The notes under the pieces are model-generated. The model was given only the letters and a program-made list of their open reading frames with translations, searched no databases and was not told the DNA's origin. Below, in pieces: positions 1-9,357 of a DNA stretch of 64,000 nucleotides. Source of the stretch: Agrypnia vestita (lineage: Eukaryota; Arthropoda; Insecta; Trichoptera; Phryganeidae); the NCBI GenBank assembly GCA_016648135.1, contig JADDOH010023653.1, forward strand, positions 248,001-312,000, read 5' to 3'. The translations under genes were made by a program, and so were the position numbers. Position 1 is the first letter of the stretch, and each line of letters begins with the position of its first letter.

Positions 1-82
1 TTTTCGATGCAAATCTGTACTGTTTGATCGATCGGACTCAAAATTTGGAAACTTATTCTTTAGACTCGGCCCTCTCTCTCAG
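1..82 (+). mobile_element. Helitron internal-unit fragment
   Basis: The first 82 bases match the ~110-bp unit that recurs in the Helitrons at 6.7, 7.1, 8.9, 16.4, 19.8, 34.4 and 36.5 kb: a 'cgatgcaaatctgtac' block, a 'gatcggactcaaaattt' block and 'aaacttattctttag'. It runs off the window's left edge and stops where the pseudogene to its right begins. Neither Helitron terminus is present. Confidence 0.7.
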
Positions 83-1340
83 ATTTTTTGCACAATGTGG
101 CTGAAGTTTCTGTCACAGTCTTGACTGCCCTTTCAACGGCTTTTTGCGGCATGGCAAGCGTAGTAATGAGAGTTCACTTTCTGCTTTTTGGACGACAAAC
201 AGTTGGATGTTTTCGTCAGGTATGGATTTCAATATTGATGGATCGGATATATTCTTCTGCCAGTCAATGAGATCTGTATAAAACAATGCATCCAAATAGG
301 TAGTAGAAACATGTCCGTCAGCATTGCGATAAATAAATTTTCAGGGTGTGCGAAGTAACTGTTTCATTGAATTACAAATTCTATTATGGCTTTCAGTTCC
401 GTGGACAAATAAATGAGTTTGTAGAGGTGCCGTGCTCCATATATACAGAAAGGATGAATTTTTATAGCAAACCATGTTGGGGCGTAAGCCTTGACGACAT
501 ACGTAGCATACTACTATACTAAGTTTTTAGAAGGAGATTCCATCGAAACATAAAAACGCAGAATTCGATTAGGACGAGTTAACTATCGGGCGTGAGACAT
601 TTTGCCTGGCGATTTGTTAACTAAATCCTTAGGAAACATGCCTGTTGAAATCGCTGAGACTATTCAGTATAAATATGTTTGGTCAGTGCTAATATCTTGA
701 ACAGAAAACTCGGGTAACTCTGTTGAAATACGTTGAAATCGAACAAAGGCCTTTTTTCACATACTTTTAGATCTAGGAGAATCGGAAAAGATTCTCCCCT
801 TCAGGGATTTCCCGATTCATATGAAGTAGGCAGATAATCCACTACAACGGTTTACCTAATCTGTTTTCAAGCAGATGTGACACCTCCATATTTACCAAGG
901 TTTATGTTAGTTCCATCATATGCAACACCCACCAAAGACACCATAGACGGTGGCTTTTTTGATTTCAAAAAAAATCGGTGATTGCTTGGTCTATACATTT
1001 CGATTTGCTAGAAGCTGGTGCAATATAACCCTAGAATTTCGTTCCATTATTAATGAAATATGGTCTTCAAGAACACTATGTCTGTACATTTTTCCGACCA
1101 TTTCGGATATAATTAAAGTTTTATCTTTCCGTCCATCAAAATATAAAGCAGATATTTGGAGGACTTTGTCTTTTTCTGCAGCCAATTTTTATGCTATCGT
1201 GCATTTCCAGTGAAGCTTATTTTTATCAACTGAAGTAATAGCTGCCCCAACCCTGTCTAATACCCCGTATCTATCACACGTTCTTGAAAGTAAAGCGTAG
1301 TCTACTATGATATTTTTAGCGGTAGGCTTTCGACTCTATC
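70..1340 (-). pseudogene. decayed high-copy transposon-type protein
   Basis: The minus strand, read across several frames from about 1340 down to 70, gives a broken but continuous protein-like series. In order: CDRYGVLDRVGAAI (near 1290), ALYFDGRKDKTL (near 1140), a YDGTNINPGKYGG-like block (near 910), YFAHPENLFIAMLTD (near 330), LIDW (near 270) and a basic PCRKKPL / KAVERAVKTVTETSATLC tail (near 150-90). I remember this order of motifs from a long (about 500-600 aa) uncharacterised protein that is repeated hundreds of times in insect and spider genomes and behaves like a transposon product; I cannot assign its transposase class. Stops and frameshifts between nearly every block make this a pseudogene. 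A lysine-rich open stretch at 1585-1806 on the same strand could be its N-terminal part. Confidence 0.6.
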
Positions 1341-2067
1341 GACAGAAGCCACTGATATTAAGACTTGTGTCTATGGCTGGAATACACTGTCACCATCCGA
1401 TAGACTGGATTCAAATCAAATATACCCATTAAGTTTCGCTGTACTTTCTTTTTGAAGTCGAAACTGTGATTTTTGTCTGAGCAATTTCCTTTTTAAAGTG
1501 TTATTTTATTAGTTGTCATAATATCTAAGGTTCCTATAATCATTCTTCTAGTGGTTCGTTGGTCAATTAGGAATCTTTTTACTCTCACCGATACACTTTT
1601 GTATCTGGAGCAAATGCATTCGTAAATATTCTAACACTTACGGGACGAAATGTCAAACAATATTTAACTGTACGGCGAAATTCTTCTAATTTCTTCTTTG
1701 GTATTTGACGGTGGCTTTGCAGATGATACTTCTTCAACGTCACTTTTCCTCGTTTTTTTTTGGACAGTAGAAATAGATAAAGAAGCTCTTGACTATATTT
1801 CTTCAATTTTTGCTAGGACACTATTCTCTATTTCCTAAGTAAGTGGGTTCATTATTAGTTTTATTATCACGTTTTATCTTATGCCGATTCCCCTCAGAAC
1901 TTTGTAACATCTTCATAGGTTGGTAACATATTACTTTTAATATCACTTGAATTACCAAACAACGGATATATCCGCTTTGGACGTGTATGAACTGTACTAG
2001 AAATAAGGAAAACGAGCCCGACATAACCTCGCCTAATTGCGGCCAGACCTATACTGACACTGACTAA
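1341..2067. other. AT-rich stretch, nothing firm
   Basis: No conserved gene, repeat terminus or RNA is recognisable. The minus-strand open stretch 1585-1806 is lysine-rich and might be the upstream end of the neighbouring pseudogene, but I see no diagnostic motif in it. Confidence 0.4.
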
Positions 2068-2211
2068 GGGCCGGTTGTTTCAAGTTGGATTAAAGTAAGC
2101 GTTCTTTTAAAGCATAGATTTTTACGTTCTCCACCAATCAGACGATCCGTTCTCGTAAAAACTATGCTTTAATCGACCGCCTACTTTGATCGAACTTGAA
2201 ACAACCGGGCC
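2068..2211. mobile_element. Harbinger-like MITE, 144 bp, TAA target duplication
   Basis: The element begins GGGCCGGTTGTTTCAAGTT and ends with the inverted version AACTTGAAACAACCGGGCC. It is flanked on both sides by TAA (2065-2067 and 2212-2214). The inner part is also inverted: 'aaagcatagatttttacg' on the left against 'cgtaaaaactatgcttt' on the right, so most of the element can fold back on itself. A 3-bp TAA/TWA duplication with GGGCC-type ends fits the PIF/Harbinger superfamily. It has no coding capacity and would be mobilised in trans. The arms differ at only a few positions. Confidence 0.75.
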
Positions 2212-2214
2212 TAA

Positions 2215-3162
2215 ATGCGTGAACAGGGCGCATTGTGTTCCTTAACTCTCCCACGCTCAACCCACTTACCTCTTATACTCGCAATCATGATACACACTGT
2301 CTATGCTTGAAGAAAGTTACGTTTATTGGTTGAAACCCTAATGAGAACATATCTCGAAAAAAAAACGAAAACTCATCATCAATCCGGAGGCATTAGACTT
2401 ATCAGAATGTAATGATATTTTACATATGTTAGTTTGAGACCATTTGGCACCTTTTAATCGCTGTTTCCCTTAAAAAATGACAAAAAAAAATTTTTGGCCC
2501 ACCCTAGGTACAGCAAGTAGATAAATAAAATTGATACAGTTACTCCGGATACACTTAAATCTTAGTGCTGTTGTTTCTCTTTTGCCACTACATATTAGTG
2601 ATTTCTTTTCCGACGTTATATAGTTATTATGTTAGCATTCTCTCATTGTAGTGCTTTCTTTGCATCGTTATTCGCGTCTACACTAAACACGTTTCTACAT
2701 AATTGTATTTAAAGCATTACTCAGCTACAAAGCGTGTGTTGGCCCTCCTTGTTACCATGTTTTCCTGCCATATTGTCTGTTTCGGGCGCCAGCGCTCGAC
2801 TGAGGAAAACAATTCGGATGGTGGTTGTAAATGCCACCACCCACCTATCTAACGTCTCGTGGTATGGACGCTACCTGAATATATCAAACTGTAATTTTAT
2901 CAATGTGCTACGTCATGTGTACGTTTGTTTTAAATACATTTCGTAATACTGAAATACATCAATTTACAAATTTTAGAGTATTTCAAACTCTAAAGTGAGT
3001 ATTAAACTTAACTTACCTATTGGTATTTTATGGGCCACATGAAAACAAAATGATAATCACCAGCGTTCGTTGTACGCGTAAGTCAAGAGAAGAAGAAGAT
3101 GGAAGTTCACGCATTTGAGTGATAATTGCAGCAAAAAAACTTCACATTGTTATTAATTCACA
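2215..3162. other. no recognisable feature
   Basis: AT-rich sequence with short open stretches only. The 70-codon stretch at 2734-2946 has no recognisable domain. Confidence 0.4.
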
Positions 3163-3364
3163 ATATTTAACTGTAACTGGTTGCGGATATTTTATACGAA
3201 CCGTATGTTTTTCCGAGAAACGATTCTCGACGTTTCGTTGAATTCTTATCCAGCTTCATCAGTAGGACGACCTTTACCCGTGGAGGTAGAGGGCCCTCTA
3301 CCTCCGCGGGTAAAGGTAACATACGGTTCGTATAAAATATCCGCAACCAGTTACAGTTAAATAT
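3163..3364 (-). mobile_element. double-palindrome element with hammerhead-like motif
   Basis: Two perfect 47-bp inverted arms (3163-3209 and 3318-3364) enclose a 108-bp core. The core holds a second, 46-bp palindrome (3271-3316, arms of 23 with one mismatch, GGGCCC at its centre). On the minus strand the remaining core reads CTGATGA (3256-3262), a potential stem II (TGGA with TTCA around a short loop) and GAAAC (3232-3236). These are the conserved core boxes of a hammerhead ribozyme in their proper order, followed by GTCG and a CGAGAA/TTCTCG hairpin. Hammerhead motifs are known in the pseudo-LTRs of Penelope-like retroelements and in retrozymes; no reverse transcriptase lies nearby, so this would be a terminal-repeat remnant. 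Ribozyme activity is an inference. Confidence 0.6.
3232..3262 (-). ncRNA. candidate hammerhead ribozyme core
   Basis: On the minus strand CTGATGA is followed after a 19-nt stem-loop by GAAAC, the two invariant strands of the hammerhead core. Stem II can form UGGA/UUCA (with one G-U pair) plus an outer G-C. Stem III would be very short because GAAAC runs straight into GTC, which is the minimal form described for Penelope-like elements, proposed to act as dimers. A TCGTC lies just upstream of the core. Confidence 0.45.
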
Positions 3365-4001
3365 GTCTAACGACCGTAATAACATCCTTAACTCTTTAAT
3401 TATTCACAGCGTGTTTGGTGAATATTAGATCGAAATTTACAATAGAATGGCCCCCATACAAATGTTGCGATATGCAACTTTTCATACAATTTATACTAAT
3501 CATTATTATAGATATTCGACAAAGATAATTGGAGTGCAATTTTTATATTGACATAGATGATTCATATTTTATTGTATTGCGTAATAAATAATCGTACGTT
3601 TTCAAATACTGAATGATTAAAACAAGGAGATTTCATAGGCGGTGGCTTGTTTTTGCAAAGTTTAGAGCCATTGAGATGATTCATAATGAGGAACACGCAC
3701 CATTCTGGACATTAGCTCTTCTCCCTTTGTACGCCAGAAACAATGCCTTAAAAGCAGCCTTGGGTAGACAAATAAAGAAGCCCCAGGATGGAATGTCCAG
3801 TTAAATGTCGAATGGAAGTACATCGATGTGTTATGCTCTGTGGGTTTGGTAGAAACGTTCCACTGATATTGTATGCCGAAGAAAGTACTAGAATTTGAGG
3901 CCGTCAACGTTAATTCAGCCACACCTTTTCATGTCTCATCACCCGTGATCAGGACAGGATGAATATTAACATCTTTCATCATTCATCATTATTTGCTGTA
4001 C
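3365..4001. other. no recognisable feature
   Basis: AT-rich. The overlapping open stretches near 3613-3922 on both strands have no recognisable motif. Confidence 0.35.
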
Positions 4002-4050
4002 AAAATAACCCTGCGGAGTGTTCTTCTGGAACACTCCGCAGGGTTATTTT
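4002..4050. repeat. perfect 22-bp hairpin
   Basis: Positions 4002-4023 and 4029-4050 are exact reverse complements (core ACCCTGCGGAGTGTTC) separated by the 5-nt loop ttctg. The right arm runs on into a T-rich run (to 4054). There is no mismatch, unlike the surrounding old sequence. It could be the tip of a fold-back transposon, a precursor-like hairpin RNA or a recent inverted duplication. Confidence 0.7.
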
Positions 4051-4417
4051 TTTTATTGAATAACATCAAGGATGACTCTTATCAACATTAAATCGTCACG
4101 GAAATGTCATACTGGATCCGCCTGACGCACAGTGGAGGAATAGATATCCCCAGCCCGATCATTCTATGTCATTAGCCCCTATACCATAGCAGGACGCTTC
4201 TTATCATTGAAAGTCTATATGAATTAACTGCAGGATCTCTATTTTCAAAAATCACCACCAGACGCAAAGGGAAATTCCTGATGTATATCGCTGACATAGA
4301 AGAACACTTCGAGTTCACTCGAAGTCAACTCCAGTATTCGACCTATGGGATGACAGTTTGAAAGTATTAGTTTTTATCCATAAATAAAAACTTATTTATG
4401 AATAAAACACGAAGGCA
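4051..4417. other. no recognisable feature
   Basis: Base composition is more balanced than in neighbouring DNA, but I found no motif or repeat end. Confidence 0.3.
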
Positions 4418-4545
4418 ACAATCGTAGAGGGCGCCCGAGATTAAGCTATGTAGACCAGATTATTATTACCTACCAAGAGATGAAGAGGCTGGCAGGTGAC
4501 AGAGAGGAGTGGAGAGGGCGAGCGCTTGTTGCAGACCAATCCTAG
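4418..4545 (+). pseudogene. LINE C-terminal fragment (RTE-like)
   Basis: Translation gives RRGRPRLSYVDQ, then LAGDREEWRGRALVADQS and a stop. The 'GRP-x-W/Y-x-D ... A-x-DR-x-x-W' pattern is the tail seen at the end of the single ORF of many insect RTE/Craft-like retrotransposons. An A-rich run follows (4560-4573), as expected for the 3' end of a target-primed insertion. Only the last ~45 codons survive, so this is a 5'-truncated copy. Confidence 0.55.
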
Positions 4546-4669
4546 GATTGCGAACCAATAATAAAAAAAAAACTTAAACACTATGTGTATATTATATATA
4601 ATTTTATTAAATCAACAAGTTTTGGAATCTAAGCTCCCTTCTTTAGGACAAGTAGTATTCTTCTTCTTC

Positions 4670-4845
4670 TTTTGGTGTCATGTCAGGTCCCCCCAACGTT
4701 GACTATCACCCGAGAGAAAGCGTCCCTCTCCTGGGCAGCACGAAACAGCTCTCCAACACTTGTTATGCCCGTCCAGTCGCGTATATTGCGGAGCCAGGAA
4801 ATTTGTCTCCTTCCAACACCTCTACGACCCTAAGAATCAGGTGGA
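4670..4845 (-). pseudogene. LINE C-terminal fragment (second family)
   Basis: The minus strand reads GRRGVGRRQISWLRNIRDW, then GELFRAAQERDAFSRVIVN and a stop near 4690, followed by a (GAA)n tail at 4659-4670. 'GRR-GRR-x-SWL-x-N-x-R-x-W ... LFRAA' is a familiar end of another insect non-LTR retrotransposon ORF. The copy is open over about 50 codons and truncated on the 5' side. It lies tail to tail with the fragment at 4418-4545. Confidence 0.6.
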
Positions 4846-6686
4846 GCAATTCATATTTGTAGTATACTAAAACTAATTTGACAGTATAGAACAATTATGA
4901 ACAATAATGTGGGAGCAGTTAAAAAGGGGGCGCGGACATAAAGTAATTAAATTAAGTAGACAATAATGTGGTAAGAAGTTTCATTCTAAAAGTATTAATG
5001 AGAAATAGAAAATAATTACAATGGAAAAATATTCAAGATACAATTAAGTTGTAAAATTAAATTTGATTATTTATTGATAATATTTAAGTTGTGGTAAATA
5101 TTTTTCCTTATTTCGAGATTATTCAGATTATTATTATTATTATTAGAATTTAGAGATTATCCAATTGAAAACCACTTGTATCAGTATCTATTTACCACCA
5201 GTATTTACATCAAAATAATGATAACGTTCAATCAAATAATTATAAAATTCAGAATAATTGTTGCTATGTAAGCATCTTAAATGTTTTTTTACTCTTGAAA
5301 TTTTAAAGTTTTAATTTTTTTTGAAATTTTACAGTCACAATCTTTACAATTCAGTTGGTAATAGCTTATTTTACCATTTGTTTTTATCCTTAATATTAAG
5401 AACAAAGTTTTTATTGTAGGTATCTCTCTAGAAAAAAGGCAAGGTAGAAAAGTTTCAAGCAAGTGTAAGCACAATAAGCACAGGATAACTGGACACACAC
5501 TACATGTGTATTCATTTGTGTATTTATTAATACACTTTTTGTATACATTTTATTGGCGGGTTTATTGCCAGCTGGCAATTTATTCCAACCAACCACACAA
5601 TAAGTGGAACAATTCCAACATATTGGAATAACAAAGAAATAAATCTCCGGTACACAATGTCACAGGCAAAACTATTTCCATAATGACGAGACGAATAGGA
5701 GATGGACGAGGACAAGGAAGGATTGAACTAGGCTTTGGGGAAGGTAAAATTGCTTTAGTAAGCTTTTGAAGATAGTTGTGATTGTGTCTGTGATGACGTA
5801 ATGTGCGTAATGCATTGTTGATTCCACGGCCTAGCCGACGGCACTTCATTTTCATATTGTGTGTTTACATTCCACTTAGCAAAATTCGTGAAATTATGTT
5901 ACCAGCCTGTTCAATGTATAATATTTAGATGAGTGCAGCCACTGGTTTACCTATCTCTCGAATATACACGTTAATCGAATAATTATTTTGTTTTGTAACT
6001 TAAGTACTTGGTTACGATGGTTATTGATTAAAAAAAAAGATTTTTACTACCGTAATTAGTTTATGCACCTACAGTTTTGCTGCTATGGTATTACGGAAAT
6101 CATAATAATTTTGATTTCATATTAATAATACCAGCACGATTATATTAATGTGAATTACAATAATTTTTAAAATTCATATTTTTGGCGTGTGAAAAGCCCG
6201 CGATACCCGCAGTGAAAAGTAAACAAAGCTTAAATAAATATTCAACTTGTAAAAATACTTAGTCGACGTCGTTTGAAATCACTTTGGAAACAGGCCGGTG
6301 TAATATTCATGAATCACGCCTCACCTTTATGTAGATTAATTTTTTAGAGTAAATTTACTTTCCAAAACATACTTATTTTGCTCTCCAAACATATTTGACT
6401 ATTATTTTGTAACTGTTATTAATTTTAATTGAATATGAGGTGTGAAAAAGTTTAATGATGTGAATATATATCCATAAAATTTGTTTAATGTTAAAACATC
6501 ACTTATGTTGGGTGAATTAACAGAGGTATCTTTAATTAAAAACAAATCAAATCCCAAGAAAAATATACAACTTACACCTACATATTATTAAACTATAAGA
6601 TTTCTAAAATAAATGTGATATATTTTCTAAGTGGTATGTAATGATATGATTCATATAAATATATAAGGCGGGACATTATTTTAATA
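4846..6686. other. AT-rich, no firm feature
   Basis: There are short microsatellite-like runs (ATT repeats near 5130). The only compositional change is at 5530-5860, where overlapping minus-strand open stretches (up to 91 codons, starting at 5855) have no recognisable motif. No gene is supported. Confidence 0.35.
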
Positions 6687-7050
6687 TCTATACCTATAAA
6701 ATTCAATGTCTGTCTGTCTGTCTGTTCTCTATACAAATCTACACTGTTTGTCCGATTAGATTCATATTTTGCATACTTATGCTTTAGAATACGGCGGGTA
6801 ACATAGGCGACATTTTCCACCTATTATTTTACCCCTTACCCTCCCCCAGATATATTTTCGATGCAAATTTGGAAACTTATTTTTAGGACTGGACAGGTAA
6901 CATAGTTACCCCTTCCCATCTCCCTGATGTATTTTCGATGCAAATCTGTACCGTTCGACAGGACTCGGCGGGTAACATAGACGACATTTACCCACCCTAT
7001 TCTTTTACCCCTTACCCTCCTTCTGATATATTTTTGATGCAAATTTTTAA
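6687..7050 (+). mobile_element. Helitron, 3'-truncated
   Basis: The left end is TCTATACCTATAAAATTCAA preceded by A (6686), followed by a (TGTC)n run, as in the other copies here. Inside are about three degenerate copies of the family unit with 'gggtaacata' as its landmark. No 3' hairpin plus CTAG is found before the next copy starts at 7078. Helitrons are rolling-circle DNA transposons that insert between A and T without target duplication. No Rep/helicase ORF is present, so this is a non-autonomous copy. Confidence 0.75.
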
Positions 7051-7077
7051 GTGACCTGACTAAAGAAATTGCTTAAA

Positions 7078-7405
7078 TCTATACCTATAAAACTCAAAAC
7101 AACTGTCGGTCTGTCTGTCTGTCTGTCTGTTTCCCACCTTTTCTTTTAACCCTTCCCCTCCGCTGATATATTTTCGATGCAAATCTGTACCGTTTGACCG
7201 ATCGGACTCAAAATTGGGAAACTTATTCTTTGTGACTCGGCAGGTAACATAGGCTATATTTCCTCCCACCTATTTTACCTTTTCTCCTCCCCCTGATATA
7301 TTTTAGATGCAAATCTATACCGTTCGAATCAAACCTTTGTTTCCCCCCACAAATTTATTTTCAACTTAATCCTTAACCCGTGTAACGCCGGGTACGAACA
7401 GCTAG
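7078..7405 (+). mobile_element. complete non-autonomous Helitron, 328 bp
   Basis: The 5' end TCTATACCTATAAAACTC is preceded by A (7077). The 3' end is CTAG (7402-7405) followed by T (7406), which is the A^T insertion rule. Nine bases before CTAG lies the terminal hairpin CCCGTGTAACGCCGGG, which pairs as CCCG/CGGG plus GC-type inner pairs with one bulge. Both termini and the hairpin are present, so this copy defines the family. It has no coding capacity. Confidence 0.85.
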
Positions 7406-7894
7406 TATTTTTATAAAATAGAAACATTTCATTCACATTTTTAGTCCTAGTAGACAGACTAAAAATGCATCCACTAAAATAAAAACTCCATATACTAGCA
7501 GTACATATGGGCTTTTACAATAAGTAATTTCATTTTCAATTGATGAATTAGAGTAGCAACACACATTTATATTATTATGATATAAGTAATATTATTATGA
7601 TATAACACTGTACATTTTGTAAAAAATGTACTTTAGTATTCAAATGATATTGTTAATAATAAATATAAATAAAATATTCCTAGAAATGAAAGTCTGAATT
7701 ATCCATAGAATATCTTGAAGGTCAAACCGGAGTGCCCTTAACCAGGAATGGAGAATATCGAAACAGAGACAGTACACCAGTTAATCATCTATTCAATATT
7801 CTAATGTTTTCAAGGAGATATTTGATTGAAGATTAATTATTTGATTGATATATCTTATTAAAACTTGCCACATTATACGCTATTTTAATCAGTG

Positions 7895-7944
7895 ATATAT
7901 GTATATATTATATATATATAATATATCTATATATATATATATTA

Positions 7945-8002
<58 letters not shown>

Positions 8003-8010
8003 ATATACTC
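7895..8010. repeat. AT dinucleotide microsatellite
   Basis: About 115 bp of almost pure (TA)n with occasional shifts. Similar tracts occur at 18,145-18,300, 23,465-23,500, 30,945-31,045 and 34,345-34,395, usually next to a SINE or Helitron. Confidence 0.9.
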
Positions 8011-8329
8011 AATTAATAAAATAAAAGCTTTAGCAAACAACTGGCTTACCTCCAAAGGTAGAACAGCAACTGAAAATTTACTTACTGTAATTGCGTAATA
8101 ATGTCTTTAAATAAAAATATATACCTATATAAATTAATTAATTAATTAAGGAAAATAAAAAAATAATCTTAAACAAAACTTTAACCCTTTTTACATTAAA
8201 CAATTATTCTACACATATTTACACTTGGACTTATGACTAACTCAACTTTCACTAACATTCCACTTGATACTCTATAGATACATAATAACTACCTTATGAA
8301 AATAAATACTACTGACGAACTCGAAAAAA

Positions 8330-8522
8330 TATTATAATTGTGTGCTATAACGCCACTCTGGGACAGGCGTAGCCTAGTAGAGTGGCATAATCCACAAATT
8401 AAACAAAACAAAAAAATGTGTAAATTATCTTATGTTTTATCTTATGTTTTATTGTTAAATTAGTATTAAGTATCTTATTTGTAAACAAGGATTTTTAAAT
8501 AAATAAATAAATAAATAAATAA
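8330..8522 (+). repeat. probable retroelement 3' tail with (TAAA)n
   Basis: A GC-balanced segment (8345-8390) and an AT-rich stretch end in a (TAAA)n run at 8494-8523. That is the usual appearance of the 3' end of a target-primed retroelement or processed transcript. No coding part is recognisable. Confidence 0.35.
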
Positions 8523-8627
8523 AAAAACACAAATTCCCTTTAATATATTTTATTTTTTACTAGTTAATTCTGGCCAGTGGTGGATCATTTGAAAGTCGCT
8601 GAGGTTTGCATGTTTTTGCTGCAACAG

Positions 8628-8903
8628 ATCAATATCGTGGAAATGTTGTTCGAATCAAAGAGCTCAAAATTTCCAAAAAAAAGGTAGGTTGAATGCCGGT
8701 GCCCACACTAGTTTAGCTCTATTTTACAGCGCAGCAATAATATTGAATATATCTTATTTTAGGACATATCACGTGAGATAATGAAAGAAATGCGTCTCTT
8801 GCGTGACTTGAGGCATGACGATATAAACTCTTTTGTCGGAGCTTGTGTTGAGCCCACGAGAGTCTTGTTAGTTACCGATTATTGCGTTAAGGGTAGTTTA
8901 TAT
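8628..8903 (+). pseudogene. receptor guanylate cyclase fragment, two exons
   Basis: Two in-frame segments with normal splice sites encode part of the kinase-homology domain of a membrane receptor guanylate cyclase. Exon 1 (8628-8683) ends QYRGNVVRIKELKISKKK, with donor GTAGGT. The 79-bp intron (8684-8762) ends in a pyrimidine-rich tract and TTTTAG. Exon 2 (8763-8903, 47 codons) holds DISREIMKEMRLLRDL, INSFVGACVEP and LLVTDYCVKGSLY, all hallmarks of this family's regulatory pseudokinase domain, which couples ligand binding to cGMP synthesis. Both intron boundaries are phase 0, and a GTAACT that could be a donor follows exon 2. From 8909 on the sequence is Helitron, in mid-unit. No other exon of the gene is seen in the window. 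It is either a gene fragment captured by a Helitron or a real exon pair with a Helitron inserted at the next donor. The frame is fully open. Confidence 0.75.
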
Positions 8904-9357
8904 GTAACTAAACTTATTCTTTAGGACTCATTGGGTAACATAGGCGACATTTACTCCTATTCTCTTACCCCTTACCCTCCTTCTGTTATATTTTTGATGA
9001 AAATCTACACCGTTTGTCTGATTCGACTCAAATTTTGCATACTTGTGCTTTAGAACCCGATAGGTAACATAGGTGATATTTTCCCTCTGTTATTTTACCC
9101 CTTCCCCTCCTCCTGATATATTTTCAATGCAAATCTGTACCGTTAGACCGATTGGACTCAAAATTTTCATACTTATTTTTTAGGACCCGGAGGGTAATAT
9201 AGGTAACATTTCCTCCCTCTCCTATCTTATCTTTTCTCCTCCCCCTGAAATATTTTCGATGCAAATCTATACCGTTCGAATCGAACCTTTGTTTCCCACC
9301 ACAAATTTATTTTCAACTTAATCCTTAGCCTGTGCAACGCCGGGTACGGACAGCTAG
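8904..9357 (+). mobile_element. Helitron 3' part fused to exon fragment
   Basis: The sequence enters the Helitron unit at 'aaacttattctttagg' and runs through three units to the terminal hairpin (near CTGTGCAACGCCGGG). It ends CTAG (9354-9357) followed by T. The 5' terminus typical of the family (TCTATACC) is absent; in its place lies the guanylate cyclase fragment. If the captured segment is inside the element, the true 5' end lies further left and was not recognised. Confidence 0.8.

Noticed and set aside
3900..3960. Minus-strand 'VLITGDET'-like string suggesting a Tc1/mariner transposase
   Set aside because: No other transposase motif appears on either side within several hundred bases.
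7090..7125. (TGTC)n runs near several Helitron starts as independent microsatellites
   Set aside because: They are a fixed part of the Helitron 5' region in every copy.
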